In this document: positions 1-8,034 of the stretch, in pieces
Layout: each line of letters opens with the position of its first letter
How positions within the stretch are numbered: position 1 is the stretch's first letter
NCBI GenBank assembly: GCA_944326225.1
Contig: CALVDI010000013.1
Span: forward strand, 1-45,341
Direction: 5' to 3'
Length of the DNA stretch: 45,341 nt
From: an uncultured Bacteroidales bacterium
Lineage (GTDB): Bacteria; Bacteroidota; Bacteroidia; Bacteroidales; UBA932
Position numbers and translations under genes: made by a program
The notes under the pieces: generated by a model
What the model was told of the DNA's origin: nothing
The model's database searches: none
What the model saw: the letters and a program-made list of their open reading frames with translations, nothing else

Positions 1-65
1 ACCTTGAACACGCCCATCAGTACAATCAGTGTCAGGATGGGCAGAAGAGCAAGTAAAACGTCCAT
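1..65 (-). CDS. N-terminus of a probable permease (LctP-like?), cut by window edge
   Basis: Only the first 21 codons are visible, beginning MDVLLALLPILTLIVLMGVF. This is one hydrophobic segment with no signal-peptide-like charged start, as expected for the first transmembrane helix of a polytopic inner-membrane protein. The LPILxLxxLMGxxK pattern resembles the start of L-lactate permeases of the LctP family, but 21 residues cannot settle the family. A consensus -7 promoter element lies 25 nt upstream, so this gene is likely transcribed on its own, leftwards out of the window. Confidence 0.45.
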   Translation of the reverse strand, partial: MDVLLALLPILTLIVLMGVFK

Positions 66-90
66 GGCGACACATATCTCAATTCGCGCG

Positions 91-98
91 CAAAATTA
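91..98 (-). promoter_or_regulatory. -7 promoter element (TAATTTTG) of the permease gene
   Basis: Read on the minus strand this is TAATTTTG, an exact match to the Bacteroidota TAnnTTTG element. It leaves a leader of roughly 20 nt before the permease ATG. No convincing TTTG (-33) box was found at the usual spacing. Confidence 0.55.
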
Positions 99-158
99 CA
101 AAAAATCTCAAAACAGCATGAGAACTTTATCCACGGGCCGGCCGCGATTCGCCGCCGT

Positions 159-263
159 TTACAGCAGCCGCGCGAGTGCATACCCTCCCAGTGTGGCGGA
201 CAGCCCGAGAACCAGGCTGCCGATGCAGCCTCCGAGTCCTACGGGCAGTATTGGGCGGATCAT
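159..263 (-). CDS. 34-residue membrane peptide translationally coupled to the acyltransferase
   Basis: The ATG overlaps the stop of the upstream acyltransferase as ATGA, the classic arrangement for coupled translation. The product starts MIRPILPVGLGGCIGSL and is a single Gly/Leu-rich hydrophobic helix ending in ALARLL. I recognise no family. The GLGGCIGS stretch recalls glycine motifs in small membrane proteins, but it is too short to place. It may be a genuine small partner of the lipid enzyme or a chance frame; the ATGA overlap and clean hydrophobic profile are the only support. Confidence 0.4.
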   Translation of the reverse strand: MIRPILPVGLGGCIGSLVLGLSATLGGYALARLL

Positions 264-1639
264 GCCGGTGAACCAGTCTGTTCAGGTGTCCGTTCTTTCA
301 GCAGGTCCAGGAACTGTCTGCGCAGGTCCCGGATGGAGCGGCGGAGCTTCGGGGCGCAGAGCAGCCGCAGGTCGGATACGGCCAGCCGCAACAGTCTCCA
401 GGCTTCCTGGCACAGGACGGTGGCGGGCACGAGGGCGATGGACAGACCCAGGGCCCATTCCCACGGAAGGGTGCAGTAGAGGACAATGGCGTAGATGATG
501 AGCAGCAGCGGCCAGAGCACGAGGGTGACTACAAAGCGTATGGAGTTGTAAAAAGCCCTGTCCTTCATCTTCGAGAAGAGGAAGGCTGAAAGGCCGGTTA
601 CGGGCAGGGTCAGCACTCCGGCCGGAATAGTGTAGGGGAGGGTGACGATGAGTACCAGCAGCTGGAGCAGGCGGGACCAGAAGGGGCGTTTCTTGACGAC
701 TGAGCCGAGTGAGATTCCACGTTTCTCCCGTTCGCGGTGGATGTCGGCGGCGCGGCCTAACAGTTCAGCGGCTTTCACCGGTTCGGAGGTCCGCAGCCGG
801 GCGATCTGCCCGAGGGTCATCTTGTTGGCGGAGAATCGGGTGGTCAGGGCGTGGCGGCGTGCGCCGGGATGCTCCTTCCTCCAGGTGTCCACCTGCTGAT
901 TGATGACTGCAGCGCAGGTTTCCAGGGTGGCGTCGTAGTGCTCGTCATCGGGGATGTAGAGGATGACTTCCTTCATGCGCTCGGAGAGGTCGTCCTTCAT
1001 CAGGTTCATCACCTCGGGCTGGGAAAGCGAGGCGTGCTCCCTGAGATATGCGCTGACGTTGATGGGCTCGCCTATCTGCACCAGCACGGTGGAGCGGAAT
1101 CTGAAGAAGTTGCCGTATTCCAGACCGACCGGCACTATGTACAGGGGCAGGCGGCCGTCCATGAGTTCCTCGGCCTCGAGTGCGATCCTGAAAATGCCTT
1201 TGGACAGTGGCAGCAGCGAGTGCTTTGCCTGATGCCTCCCTTCGGGCAGTATGCAGAAGGGTACCTTGTCGAGCAGCACGTCCACGCTCTTGTGGATGAT
1301 CTCGGTGTTCTTGCGCACCTCGTCCATACCGTCGCGGATGCGCATGATGGGCATTATCTTCAGGAAACGGAGGATTTTCGCGACTTTGGGATTCCTGAAA
1401 ATGTCGGCCCTGGCCACGAATACTTTCTGTTTGCGGTCCATGGCCAGAATCACCAGCGCGTCCATCAGGGCGTTTGTATGGTTCGGGGCGTAGATGACGG
1501 CTCCGTCGGCTGGTACCTTTTCAAGTCCCACGTATTTTATCCTGCGGTATGCCATCCGCAGCATGAAATCGACGTAATGCCGCAGGAAAGCGTAGAGCCC
1601 GTCGAAGTCCTGTATTTTTCTGTTTTCCTTCTTACCCAT
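260..1639 (-). CDS. PlsC/GPAT-type 1-acyl-glycerol-phosphate acyltransferase with C-terminal membrane domain
   Basis: A 459-residue membrane-associated acyltransferase expected to acylate glycerol-3-phosphate, dihydroxyacetone phosphate or lysophosphatidate in phospholipid synthesis. The catalytic His/Asp block is NHTNALMD (His54, Asp60). Its five-residue spacing is the one seen in yeast Gat1/Gat2-like GPATs rather than the four-residue spacing of classical PlsC. The substrate-binding block is LPEGRH (131-136). The C-terminal third has about four hydrophobic segments (roughly residues 325-405) and then a basic amphipathic tail. It follows the BASS transporter gene by 12 nt, so the two are probably co-transcribed. 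The exact acyl acceptor cannot be told from sequence. Confidence 0.85.
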   Translation of the reverse strand: MGKKENRKIQDFDGLYAFLRHYVDFMLRMAYRRIKYVGLEKVPADGAVIYAPNHTNALMDALVILAMDRKQKVFVARADIFRNPKVAKILRFLKIMPIMRIRDGMDEVRKNTEIIHKSVDVLLDKVPFCILPEGRHQAKHSLLPLSKGIFRIALEAEELMDGRLPLYIVPVGLEYGNFFRFRSTVLVQIGEPINVSAYLREHASLSQPEVMNLMKDDLSERMKEVILYIPDDEHYDATLETCAAVINQQVDTWRKEHPGARRHALTTRFSANKMTLGQIARLRTSEPVKAAELLGRAADIHREREKRGISLGSVVKKRPFWSRLLQLLVLIVTLPYTIPAGVLTLPVTGLSAFLFSKMKDRAFYNSIRFVVTLVLWPLLLIIYAIVLYCTLPWEWALGLSIALVPATVLCQEAWRLLRLAVSDLRLLCAPKLRRSIRDLRRQFLDLLKERTPEQTGSPA

Positions 1640-1651
1640 TGTCCTTGAAAA

Positions 1652-2626
1652 TTATGCTGCCGCCTTGACATTGCCCTCCGGAAGGGGATGCCTGCGGAAG
1701 ATAGCGGCCAAAGTGAGACCGGCGATGATATGCCAGATACCCCACCATGCCGTTACAAAAAGCATTCCTCCGTAGTGTCCGTGCCATATCTCCGGAGGGA
1801 ATATGGCGGGGTTGAACAGCAGCACCAGTCCGAGTCCCGAGTTCTGGATGCCGACCTCAATCGTTATGGACCTGCGGTCTCTCAGCGGCAGACGGGCCGC
1901 CATCCCTCCGAAATATCCCGTGGCGAATGCGGCGGCGTTATGTACCAGTACAATCAGGAAGATGAATATGATATTGTCGATGAACAACTGGAAATTCTGG
2001 GAGAATGATGCCACTACCATTACCAGGAAGAGGAGGATGGAGAGGGTCTGAGCCGGTTTGGTGATCTTCTTCGTGGCGTTGGGGAAATACCGGGCGAAGA
2101 GCATTCCCAGGACGATGGGGATGCCCAGGAGCAGCAGTATCTGCCACAGCATCGGCAGGAAAGGAATGACCAGCCGGGGAATTTCACCGGTGATGCTTAT
2201 GGCATTGTAGTACAATGTTCCCCAGATGAAGAAGTTGAGCGGAGTGATCACCGGGGCAAATGCGGTGGTCACGGCTGTCATGCTTACGGAAAGCTCGACA
2301 TTGCCCTTCGAGAGGGAGGAGATGAAATTGGAGATGTTGCCCCCGGGACAGGACGCCACCAGTATCATGCCCAGGGCCACCATCGGAGTGATCCAGTGGT
2401 TCAGGGCCATGCAGATCAGGAAGGTCACTGCGGGCAGGCCGACCCACTGCAGCAGGATGCCGGTGATGATGGATCTGGGATGGCGGAACACCTCTTTGAA
2501 AGTGTCCAGCCTTATCCCGAGGGCCACTCCGAACATGATGAAAGCCAGCAGGATGTTGACTATCATCATGCCGTTCTCCCCGAAGTTGATGGAGATGGAG
2601 TTGAGGCTTTCCAGTTGCTCTTTCAT
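1652..2626 (-). CDS. Bile acid:sodium symporter (BASS) family transporter
   Basis: A 324-residue inner-membrane protein with about ten hydrophobic helices. The two family-defining discontinuous-helix signatures are present: SCPGGNISNF near residue 110 and EVGIQNSGLGLVLL near residue 260, corresponding to the Na+-binding crossing helices. Bacterial members carry organic anions (bile acids, pantoate, pyruvate-like acids) with Na+; the substrate here is unknown. The start MKEQLESL fits the usual short cytoplasmic N-terminus. It lies between pgk (upstream, separated by a strong stem-loop) and the acyltransferase (12 nt downstream). Confidence 0.85.
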   Translation of the reverse strand: MKEQLESLNSISINFGENGMMIVNILLAFIMFGVALGIRLDTFKEVFRHPRSIITGILLQWVGLPAVTFLICMALNHWITPMVALGMILVASCPGGNISNFISSLSKGNVELSVSMTAVTTAFAPVITPLNFFIWGTLYYNAISITGEIPRLVIPFLPMLWQILLLLGIPIVLGMLFARYFPNATKKITKPAQTLSILLFLVMVVASFSQNFQLFIDNIIFIFLIVLVHNAAAFATGYFGGMAARLPLRDRRSITIEVGIQNSGLGLVLLFNPAIFPPEIWHGHYGGMLFVTAWWGIWHIIAGLTLAAIFRRHPLPEGNVKAAA

Positions 2627-2643
2627 CGCTTGTCTGTTTCAAA

Positions 2644-2692
2644 ATGAGGCTGTGACCAAAGGATTCCCAGATTTCTCCAGTCACGGCCTCAT
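2644..2692 (-). terminator. 13-bp stem-loop between pgk and the BASS gene
   Basis: Inverted arms ATGAGGCTGTGAC and GTCACGGCCTCAT pair over 13 positions with one mismatch on the minus-strand transcript (a G-U pair on the other strand), enclosing a 23-nt loop. On the minus strand the stem is followed by TTTTG. It sits directly downstream of pgk and 17 nt before the transporter ATG, so it may terminate pgk transcription or attenuate read-through. Confidence 0.5.
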
Positions 2693-2719
2693 AAACCAGT
2701 TTGCCCGTTATGACGCACC

Positions 2720-3970
2720 TTATTCTTTGATGGCCTTGATACCGGGCAGCTCCTTTCCCTCTAAGAATTCGAGCATGGCACCTCCTCCGGTGGACACATA
2801 ACTCACCTTGTCGGCATAGCCCATCTGGGTAACTGCCGCCACTGAGTCTCCGCCGCCTACGAGGGTAAATGCGCCCTTCTCAGTAGCCTCTGCGAGAATC
2901 CCGGCTATGGAGTTGGTGCCGTGGGCGAAGTTGGGCATCTCGAATACTCCTACGGGACCGTTCCAGAGTATGGTCCTGGAATTCAGCAGTACCTCTCTCC
3001 ACTCGGCTACTGCCTTGGGGGATGCGTCCATACCCATCCATCCGTCGGGGATGGCGTTGGCCTGGCATATCTGTGTATGTGCGTTGTTGTCAAATGCGTC
3101 GGCGGCCACAACCTCTGTCGAGAAGTACAGCTTTACGCCTTTCTCCCTGGCCTTGGCCATAGTGTCGAGGGCTGTCTGGAGCTGGTCGTCCTCTACGAGA
3201 GAAGTCCCGATAGCGCCTCCCTGGGCTTTCATGAAGGTGTAGACCATGCCGCCGCCGATGATCATGTTGTCGGCCAGATCGAGCAGGTGCTCTATGACTC
3301 CGAGTTTGGAGGAGACTTTGGCTCCGCCGAGGATGACGGTCAGGGGACGCTGGGGATTGCCCAGGACCTTGTCGATCGCCTTGATCTCGCCCTCCATCAC
3401 GTAGCCGAACATCTTGTCGTTGGGGAAGTATTTGGCGATGAGGGCTGTGGAGGCGTGGGCGCGGTGGGCTGTTCCGAATGCGTCGTTGATGTAGCAGTCG
3501 GCGTAGGATGCCAGGTGCTCGGTGAATTTCTTCTGGCTTTCCTTCACTGCGGCCTTTGCGGCTTTCTTCTCCTCTTCGGTGGCGTCCTCGGCCAGTCCGC
3601 GGGGCTTGCCTTCCTCCTCCGCGTAGAAGCGCAGGTTCTCGAGCAGGAGCACTTCGCCGGGCTTGAGGGCGGCGGCCTGCTCATCGGCCTTCATGCAGTC
3701 GGGAGCGAACTGCACCCTGGTGCCGAGCAGTTCCTCTATGCGTCCTATAATGTGCTTGAGGGAGAATTTCTCGGCAGGTCCTTTCGGTTTTCCGAGATGG
3801 GACATTATGATTAGAGAGCCTCCGCCAGCCAGTACCTTCTTCAGGGTGGGGATGGCGGCGCGGATACGTGTGTCGTCAGTGATGTTGAAATCCGAGTCGA
3901 GGGGGACATTGAAATCCACTCTCACAATGGCCTTTTTGCCACTGAAATCGTAAGAGTCTATGTTCTGCAT
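2720..3970 (-). CDS. pgk: Phosphoglycerate kinase
   Basis: Catalyses 1,3-bisphosphoglycerate + ADP to 3-phosphoglycerate + ATP in glycolysis (cytoplasm). At 416 residues it has family length. The N-domain carries RVDFNVPL (17-24). The hinge and nucleotide-binding C-domain carry [11 protein letters not shown] and the terminal glycine loops VGGGDSVAA and [14 protein letters not shown]. An Ala/Lys/Glu-rich segment near residues 125-150 is typical of Bacteroidales Pgk. Its own -7 element lies 23 nt upstream, overlapping the end of the preceding gene's terminator, so transcription is monocistronic or reads weakly into the BASS gene. Confidence 0.97.
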   Translation of the reverse strand: MQNIDSYDFSGKKAIVRVDFNVPLDSDFNITDDTRIRAAIPTLKKVLAGGGSLIIMSHLGKPKGPAEKFSLKHIIGRIEELLGTRVQFAPDCMKADEQAAALKPGEVLLLENLRFYAEEEGKPRGLAEDATEEEKKAAKAAVKESQKKFTEHLASYADCYINDAFGTAHRAHASTALIAKYFPNDKMFGYVMEGEIKAIDKVLGNPQRPLTVILGGAKVSSKLGVIEHLLDLADNMIIGGGMVYTFMKAQGGAIGTSLVEDDQLQTALDTMAKAREKGVKLYFSTEVVAADAFDNNAHTQICQANAIPDGWMGMDASPKAVAEWREVLLNSRTILWNGPVGVFEMPNFAHGTNSIAGILAEATEKGAFTLVGGGDSVAAVTQMGYADKVSYVSTGGGAMLEFLEGKELPGIKAIKE

Positions 3971-3993
3971 AATCTTAATTGTTAGTAATGCCG

Positions 3994-4001
3994 CAAATTT
4001 A
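3994..4001 (-). promoter_or_regulatory. -7 promoter element (TAAATTTG) of pgk
   Basis: An exact TAnnTTTG match on the minus strand, 23 nt before the pgk ATG. It begins 5 nt after the stem of the intrinsic terminator of the upstream lipoprotein gene, so terminator and promoter are packed together. Confidence 0.65.
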
Positions 4002-4006
4002 CAAAA

Positions 4007-4027
4007 AATCCGGGATAGCCCCGGATT
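4007..4027 (-). terminator. Intrinsic terminator of the Big2/BspA lipoprotein gene
   Basis: A perfect 8-bp stem (AATCCGGG / CCCGGATT) with a 5-nt loop, followed on the minus strand by TTTTTTG. The U-tract placement identifies it as the terminator of the minus-strand gene that ends about 40 nt upstream. On the opposite strand the U-tract is interrupted (TTCTTT), so a plus-strand role is less likely. Confidence 0.75.
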
Positions 4028-4068
4028 CTTTGGTATTTCTTACAGTTATTTAAAATTGTTATGTATGC

Positions 4069-5244
4069 TTACTCGGTGAAAGTAATGCTGCCCCATTCTG
4101 TCTCGAACCAGTTTGTGGCGGAAGCGGCCTTGGGCGAGGCTGTTCCGGTCCCGTAGTGCTTGTCGGCATTCAGGACAAGCTCGCATGAGGCGGTCTCGAA
4201 ATTGAATACGGGCTCACCCAATCCCCAGGCGGCCAGAGGATCCTCGTGTATCGTAAAGTCGCCTTCGGCCGTGAGTTCAAGCCGGGTCAGGGAACATTCC
4301 ATGAAAAGCCCGTAATGGATATCCACGACCTTCGGCAGTGAGATGGCCGTGAGCGCTGTCCCCCTGAATGCGTAGGTGTAGACAGTGGTGGCCTCGGGCA
4401 GGTCTATCGAGTTGAAAGAGCTGCAGAACACAAGGCACTGGTTGCCTACGTACTTCACACCCGGGCATACGATGGTCTCCAGTTTGGGGTTGTTCCATAA
4501 GGCCTGGCTTCCGATGGCCTCTACTTCTTCCGGCAGGATGACTTTCCTCAGTTCGGGGAAGGTGTGCTCTCCGTCCAGAAGGCCGCTGAATGTAAATGCA
4601 GGCAGTCCGTAGACTCCGTCCGTGGCCGTACTTCCGGTTCCGTCAAGCAATCCGTCCACATCCACTTCCGGCCATCCTGTCACACCGCTCAGGTCTATGA
4701 CTTCCACGTTTGTGCCTATAAGGGGATTGTCAATCCATGAGCTGTCCATGGGGGATGCCGTGGTGGATATGCCGAGTGCCGCGAAGTCTCCGGTGAACCT
4801 AAGCTCGGTGAAACCGGCCGCAAGAGCCTCATCGATAGCGGCACGTACCTCCTCAATGCTCATGCCTGTCATGTCGATGTTGCCATTCTGTGCAGGCTCG
4901 CTTACGGTGACCGTGCAGGTTGCGCTCTTATCCTCTACTGTGGCGGTGATGACTGCCTCTCCGACAGCTATTGCGGTTATCAGTCCGCTTTCGTCCACAG
5001 TCGCTGTCCCGTTGTCGGAGCTTTCCCAGCTTACTGTCCGGTTGTCCGCGTTCTCGGGCTGGATTTCAGCTGTCAGCTGCCATGTATCTCCCACCATCAA
5101 GGAAACAGATGACTCATTCAGAGTTATTCCGGTAACAGGAATTGTGTCAGGTGTGTCTGGGGTATCAGGTGTCTCCGGGGTGTTGGACTCGCAGGAGCCA
5201 AGCACGAACATACCCAACGTCGCTAAGACAAGTAAATTTCTCAT
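4069..5244 (-). CDS. Lipoprotein with Big2 domain and BspA-type leucine-rich repeats
   Basis: A 391-residue secreted lipoprotein. The start is placed at MRNLLVLATLG because a signal peptide with lipobox VLGSC follows directly; the in-frame codons further upstream would bury it. After the lipid Cys come repeated PDT units (a flexible linker), then a Big2 immunoglobulin-like domain (about 37-115: VTGITLNESS, WESSDNGTATVD, GLITAIAVGEAVITAT). The C-terminal half has irregular leucine-rich repeats of the LRR_5/BspA kind (FPELRKVILP, CPGVKYVGNQ, LTAISLPKVV). Such proteins are surface adhesins or ligand binders in Bacteroidales; the ligand is unknown. Transcription is likely monocistronic, with its own promoter and a strong terminator. 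Confidence 0.8.
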   Translation of the reverse strand: MRNLLVLATLGMFVLGSCESNTPETPDTPDTPDTIPVTGITLNESSVSLMVGDTWQLTAEIQPENADNRTVSWESSDNGTATVDESGLITAIAVGEAVITATVEDKSATCTVTVSEPAQNGNIDMTGMSIEEVRAAIDEALAAGFTELRFTGDFAALGISTTASPMDSSWIDNPLIGTNVEVIDLSGVTGWPEVDVDGLLDGTGSTATDGVYGLPAFTFSGLLDGEHTFPELRKVILPEEVEAIGSQALWNNPKLETIVCPGVKYVGNQCLVFCSSFNSIDLPEATTVYTYAFRGTALTAISLPKVVDIHYGLFMECSLTRLELTAEGDFTIHEDPLAAWGLGEPVFNFETASCELVLNADKHYGTGTASPKAASATNWFETEWGSITFTE

Positions 5245-5299
5245 ACGTGTTTTATTAAAAAGTGATTCGTTATTCGTCAATTGAATGGATAATTTTATG

Positions 5300-5333
5300 C
5301 AAAAATACAAAATTCTTTTAGTACTGCTGCAAA
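5300..5333 (-). promoter_or_regulatory. Promoter of the Big2/BspA lipoprotein (-33 TTTG, -7 TATTTTTG)
   Basis: The minus strand shows TATTTTTG (positions 5300-5307) preceded 22 nt upstream by TTTG (5330-5333), close to the Bacteroidota spacing of about 19-21 nt. The leader would be about 55 nt. A second TAAATTTG overlaps the -33 box and could be an alternative start site. Confidence 0.55.
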
Positions 5334-5410
5334 TTTACAAATTTCTCCCGTTCGGACTCCAAATCTGTTAGTTTTCTTGCCATGGTGTGTGAAGGGAGTA
5401 TCCATGATGT

Positions 5411-8029
5411 TTAGAATCTTATATTCACGCCTAAAAGAACATTGAGCGGTCTGAGGCGGAACTCGTAATATAAAGACTGGAGGGGCATAAGCACTGAGTA
5501 GGCATAGGTCTTGCTGTTAAGTAGGTTTTTGGCTGTCAGGGATAAGGATATTCTGTCAGTTATCTTGTATTCAGCGGATGCGTCGATGAATGGCGTCTGC
5601 TTCAGTTTTCTTCCGTCGGCTTTATCAAGATAGTACTCTAAAGATGCGGAAATCTCAATGCGTTCAGTAGGGAAAAATGACAGAGACAGATTCTGGATAG
5701 AGGCATGGTTGCCCCGGCCGCTCCATTCTCCGTCAGTGGCGAATCTGTTGAAATTGTATGTCCCGGTGTAGTTTACGCTCATCCAAGTGGACAGCATCCC
5801 GGTGCAGGACAAGGTTGTATTATAAATCTGACCGGTGTATCTATATTCCAGACCGTCCTGATTGATGGTGGAGCCGATGTCGGAGAAAGTGAAGTCAGCT
5901 GTGATTTTCGAGCCGGAGTTCAGAAATGTCTTGGATACTGAGGCGTGCGCCGATGCAGAGGAATAGTCCGTAAGATTATCAGACAGGACACTGACAATGT
6001 AGTCCTCAATGAAATACCGGGTAGCCTGGAAATTCTTTTCAGAGCTGTACGAGGCGTTGACGGCGGCTGTCCATCCGCTCAGCGGCTCGCTGAAGTCAAG
6101 GGATGCGGTCAAATGCCATGACGGAGTCTGCATCAGTTCTGTCCTGCCGGATGTCAGGTATTTGTAGTTACTCATGATGAATCCGCTGAAAATCTGGCAC
6201 TCGTCAGGATTTTTAATTCGGTATTCGCCGGATGCGCTGATTTTGAGTCTTGGGCCGAATCTGTAGCTTAAATACAGTTTGGGACTTAATGAGAAGAAAT
6301 GGTGCCTCCTGTCTTCAAGTGTGCTGTGCAGATATTGATATCGCAAGCTGCCCAGCAGCGTGGCGTTGAATCTCCCGTATTCAAATGATAATGTAAGCCG
6401 TTCTTCAGGCAGAAGATACTGTACGCAGATGCTGTTGTCCTGTGGGTCTTCAGTTCCTGAAAGGGAATTGTCAAAGAGTCTGTAAAGGTATCTTAGGTAG
6501 GTGTCTGACGAGAATGTCCAGTGTCTCCTGAACGTAATATCAGAGCTGAAAGAGACATTGTTGTAAAAATACCGTCCGTGTATTCCCTGTTGTGCAAGTG
6601 TGTTGTCGGACGGATTGTCTACAGTCAAGTTCTCCGTTTTCTCTTGATATTCTGAGAACATCCTAAAAGACAGTGATCGGCCTTTTGCAGACCTGCGGAT
6701 GAGGCTGAGGTCGTTCATGATGTCGATATGTTGTCTGCCCGCATTCTGATTTCTTAAAGATGTCCCGGTCAGAGACTCGGCAGCATCATCGCCGGTGTAT
6801 TCTATTCTCGTCTTGTTGTTTATGAAAGACCTACGTGTGTTAATTTCTGCGGACAGATCCACCGCTCCGTAGTATTCGTTTGAGGAGACAGAGTTTATCT
6901 CGGTGAAGTCCGAAACAGTATTATTGCCATCGTTGTAGACGGTCTGCGAAATGCTTCGGGAATCAAGGCCTTCATATCGGAAGATACCCGATATGCCGAC
7001 AAGTGCATCCTTAATGTTGAATTTGTTATGACTTGTGACAGAATAAGTTGAATTGAACCTGGCTCTGGGGGCGTCAAGCGGTGGTATACTGTGGGAGATG
7101 CTCAGGAAGTTTCCTGGATTGTACCTGTCCTTGAAAGACATGGACGGGAGGGCTAGTTCGTATTTTATTGACTCGTCTGCGGCTGTTGTGTTTCCTGTAG
7201 CATCTGCTGCGGCTGTATTCATTGTCATAAAGCCTCCTCCTATGTTCATGACCAGTACGTTTGCAGAGTATGGAACCCATGGCTTTGAAGGCGACACTCC
7301 TGCTCCGGCAGCCAGGGATGTAATCCAGGTATCCCTGCTGTCTTCTTTCAGTATGATGTTTATGGCCGCCTCCTCCGGCTTTATTATGCCGCGTAAAGCT
7401 TTGATATGTTGGTGGTTCTCGTATATCTCAATTCTACTGATGTCTTGAGGGTCTATATTCTTTACCGCTATGTTGTATCTGCTGTCAAGCAAATCAACGC
7501 TGTCTATATAAAAGTGGCTGATATCCTTTCCGAGATATTTGATGTAACCTCCTTGATTGACATGGACGCCGGTTAGTTTTTTCAGGACATCGCCCAAAAC
7601 TCTGTCCCCTTGAGATATCAGGGATTGAACATAATAAGTGATAGTGTCACCGTCCTTTTCTACTTTTTTTGCGGAGACTGAAACTTCCGGCAGCTCATAG
7701 GCGGTCTCTCTCAGGCTTGCCGTGATGTTTTTTTCAAATGGAGGATAGAGAGTAATTGTTTCGTAGCCCAAGCTCTTTATCTCAATGTGCAGTGGATTGG
7801 ATATTGTGTCATTCCACGTCAGCGAAAACCGTCCCTGTGAGTCTGTCTGCGAGAAAGCAGCTACAGCACCGTTTTCTCTGCGGAGTGTTACAAGCACATT
7901 CTCCAGCGGGCTGCCGTCAGAAGTTGATACAACTGCACCGCTGAGATCGCCTGCAAAAGACAAGGCACTGAAAGTTATGGTGCAGAGGAGGGTGAAAAGG
8001 AAGTACAATATGTACCGGCATCGTACCAT
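5411..8029 (-). CDS. TonB-dependent-receptor-like outer-membrane beta-barrel with carboxypeptidase-like N-domain
   Basis: An 872-residue outer-membrane protein. A signal peptide (to about residue 26, SFAG) is followed by a CarboxypepD_reg-like beta-sandwich (28-110: SGAVVSTSDGSPLENVLVTL, SLGYETITLYPP). Next is a plug-like region (115-230: LPEVSVSAKK, LKKLTGVHVNQGGYIKYLGK, DISRIEIYENHQH), and then a long beta-barrel with alternating aromatic strands ending in Phe, the usual barrel C-terminus. Its plug is closer to the OMP_b-brl_3 group than to SusC. It is the last gene of a four-gene operon, 5 nt after the propeller-like lipoprotein. Likely role: an outer-membrane channel working with the upstream gene products. 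The cargo, and the direction of transport, are unknown. Confidence 0.8.
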   Translation of the reverse strand: MVRCRYILYFLFTLLCTITFSALSFAGDLSGAVVSTSDGSPLENVLVTLRRENGAVAAFSQTDSQGRFSLTWNDTISNPLHIEIKSLGYETITLYPPFEKNITASLRETAYELPEVSVSAKKVEKDGDTITYYVQSLISQGDRVLGDVLKKLTGVHVNQGGYIKYLGKDISHFYIDSVDLLDSRYNIAVKNIDPQDISRIEIYENHQHIKALRGIIKPEEAAINIILKEDSRDTWITSLAAGAGVSPSKPWVPYSANVLVMNIGGGFMTMNTAAADATGNTTAADESIKYELALPSMSFKDRYNPGNFLSISHSIPPLDAPRARFNSTYSVTSHNKFNIKDALVGISGIFRYEGLDSRSISQTVYNDGNNTVSDFTEINSVSSNEYYGAVDLSAEINTRRSFINNKTRIEYTGDDAAESLTGTSLRNQNAGRQHIDIMNDLSLIRRSAKGRSLSFRMFSEYQEKTENLTVDNPSDNTLAQQGIHGRYFYNNVSFSSDITFRRHWTFSSDTYLRYLYRLFDNSLSGTEDPQDNSICVQYLLPEERLTLSFEYGRFNATLLGSLRYQYLHSTLEDRRHHFFSLSPKLYLSYRFGPRLKISASGEYRIKNPDECQIFSGFIMSNYKYLTSGRTELMQTPSWHLTASLDFSEPLSGWTAAVNASYSSEKNFQATRYFIEDYIVSVLSDNLTDYSSASAHASVSKTFLNSGSKITADFTFSDIGSTINQDGLEYRYTGQIYNTTLSCTGMLSTWMSVNYTGTYNFNRFATDGEWSGRGNHASIQNLSLSFFPTERIEISASLEYYLDKADGRKLKQTPFIDASAEYKITDRISLSLTAKNLLNSKTYAYSVLMPLQSLYYEFRLRPLNVLLGVNIRF

Positions 8030-8034
8030 ACGGT

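Noticed and set aside
5130-5190. Short tandem repeat as a phase-variable tract
   Set aside because: The repeated units encode the Pro-Asp-Thr linker in multiples of three bases, so copy change would not shift frame. It is an ordinary lipoprotein linker.
5318-5383. 21-codon minus-strand frame (starts MARKLTDLESEREKFV)
   Set aside because: It looks protein-like but overlaps the lipoprotein promoter boxes and has no RBS or homologue I recognise; it may be a relic fragment.
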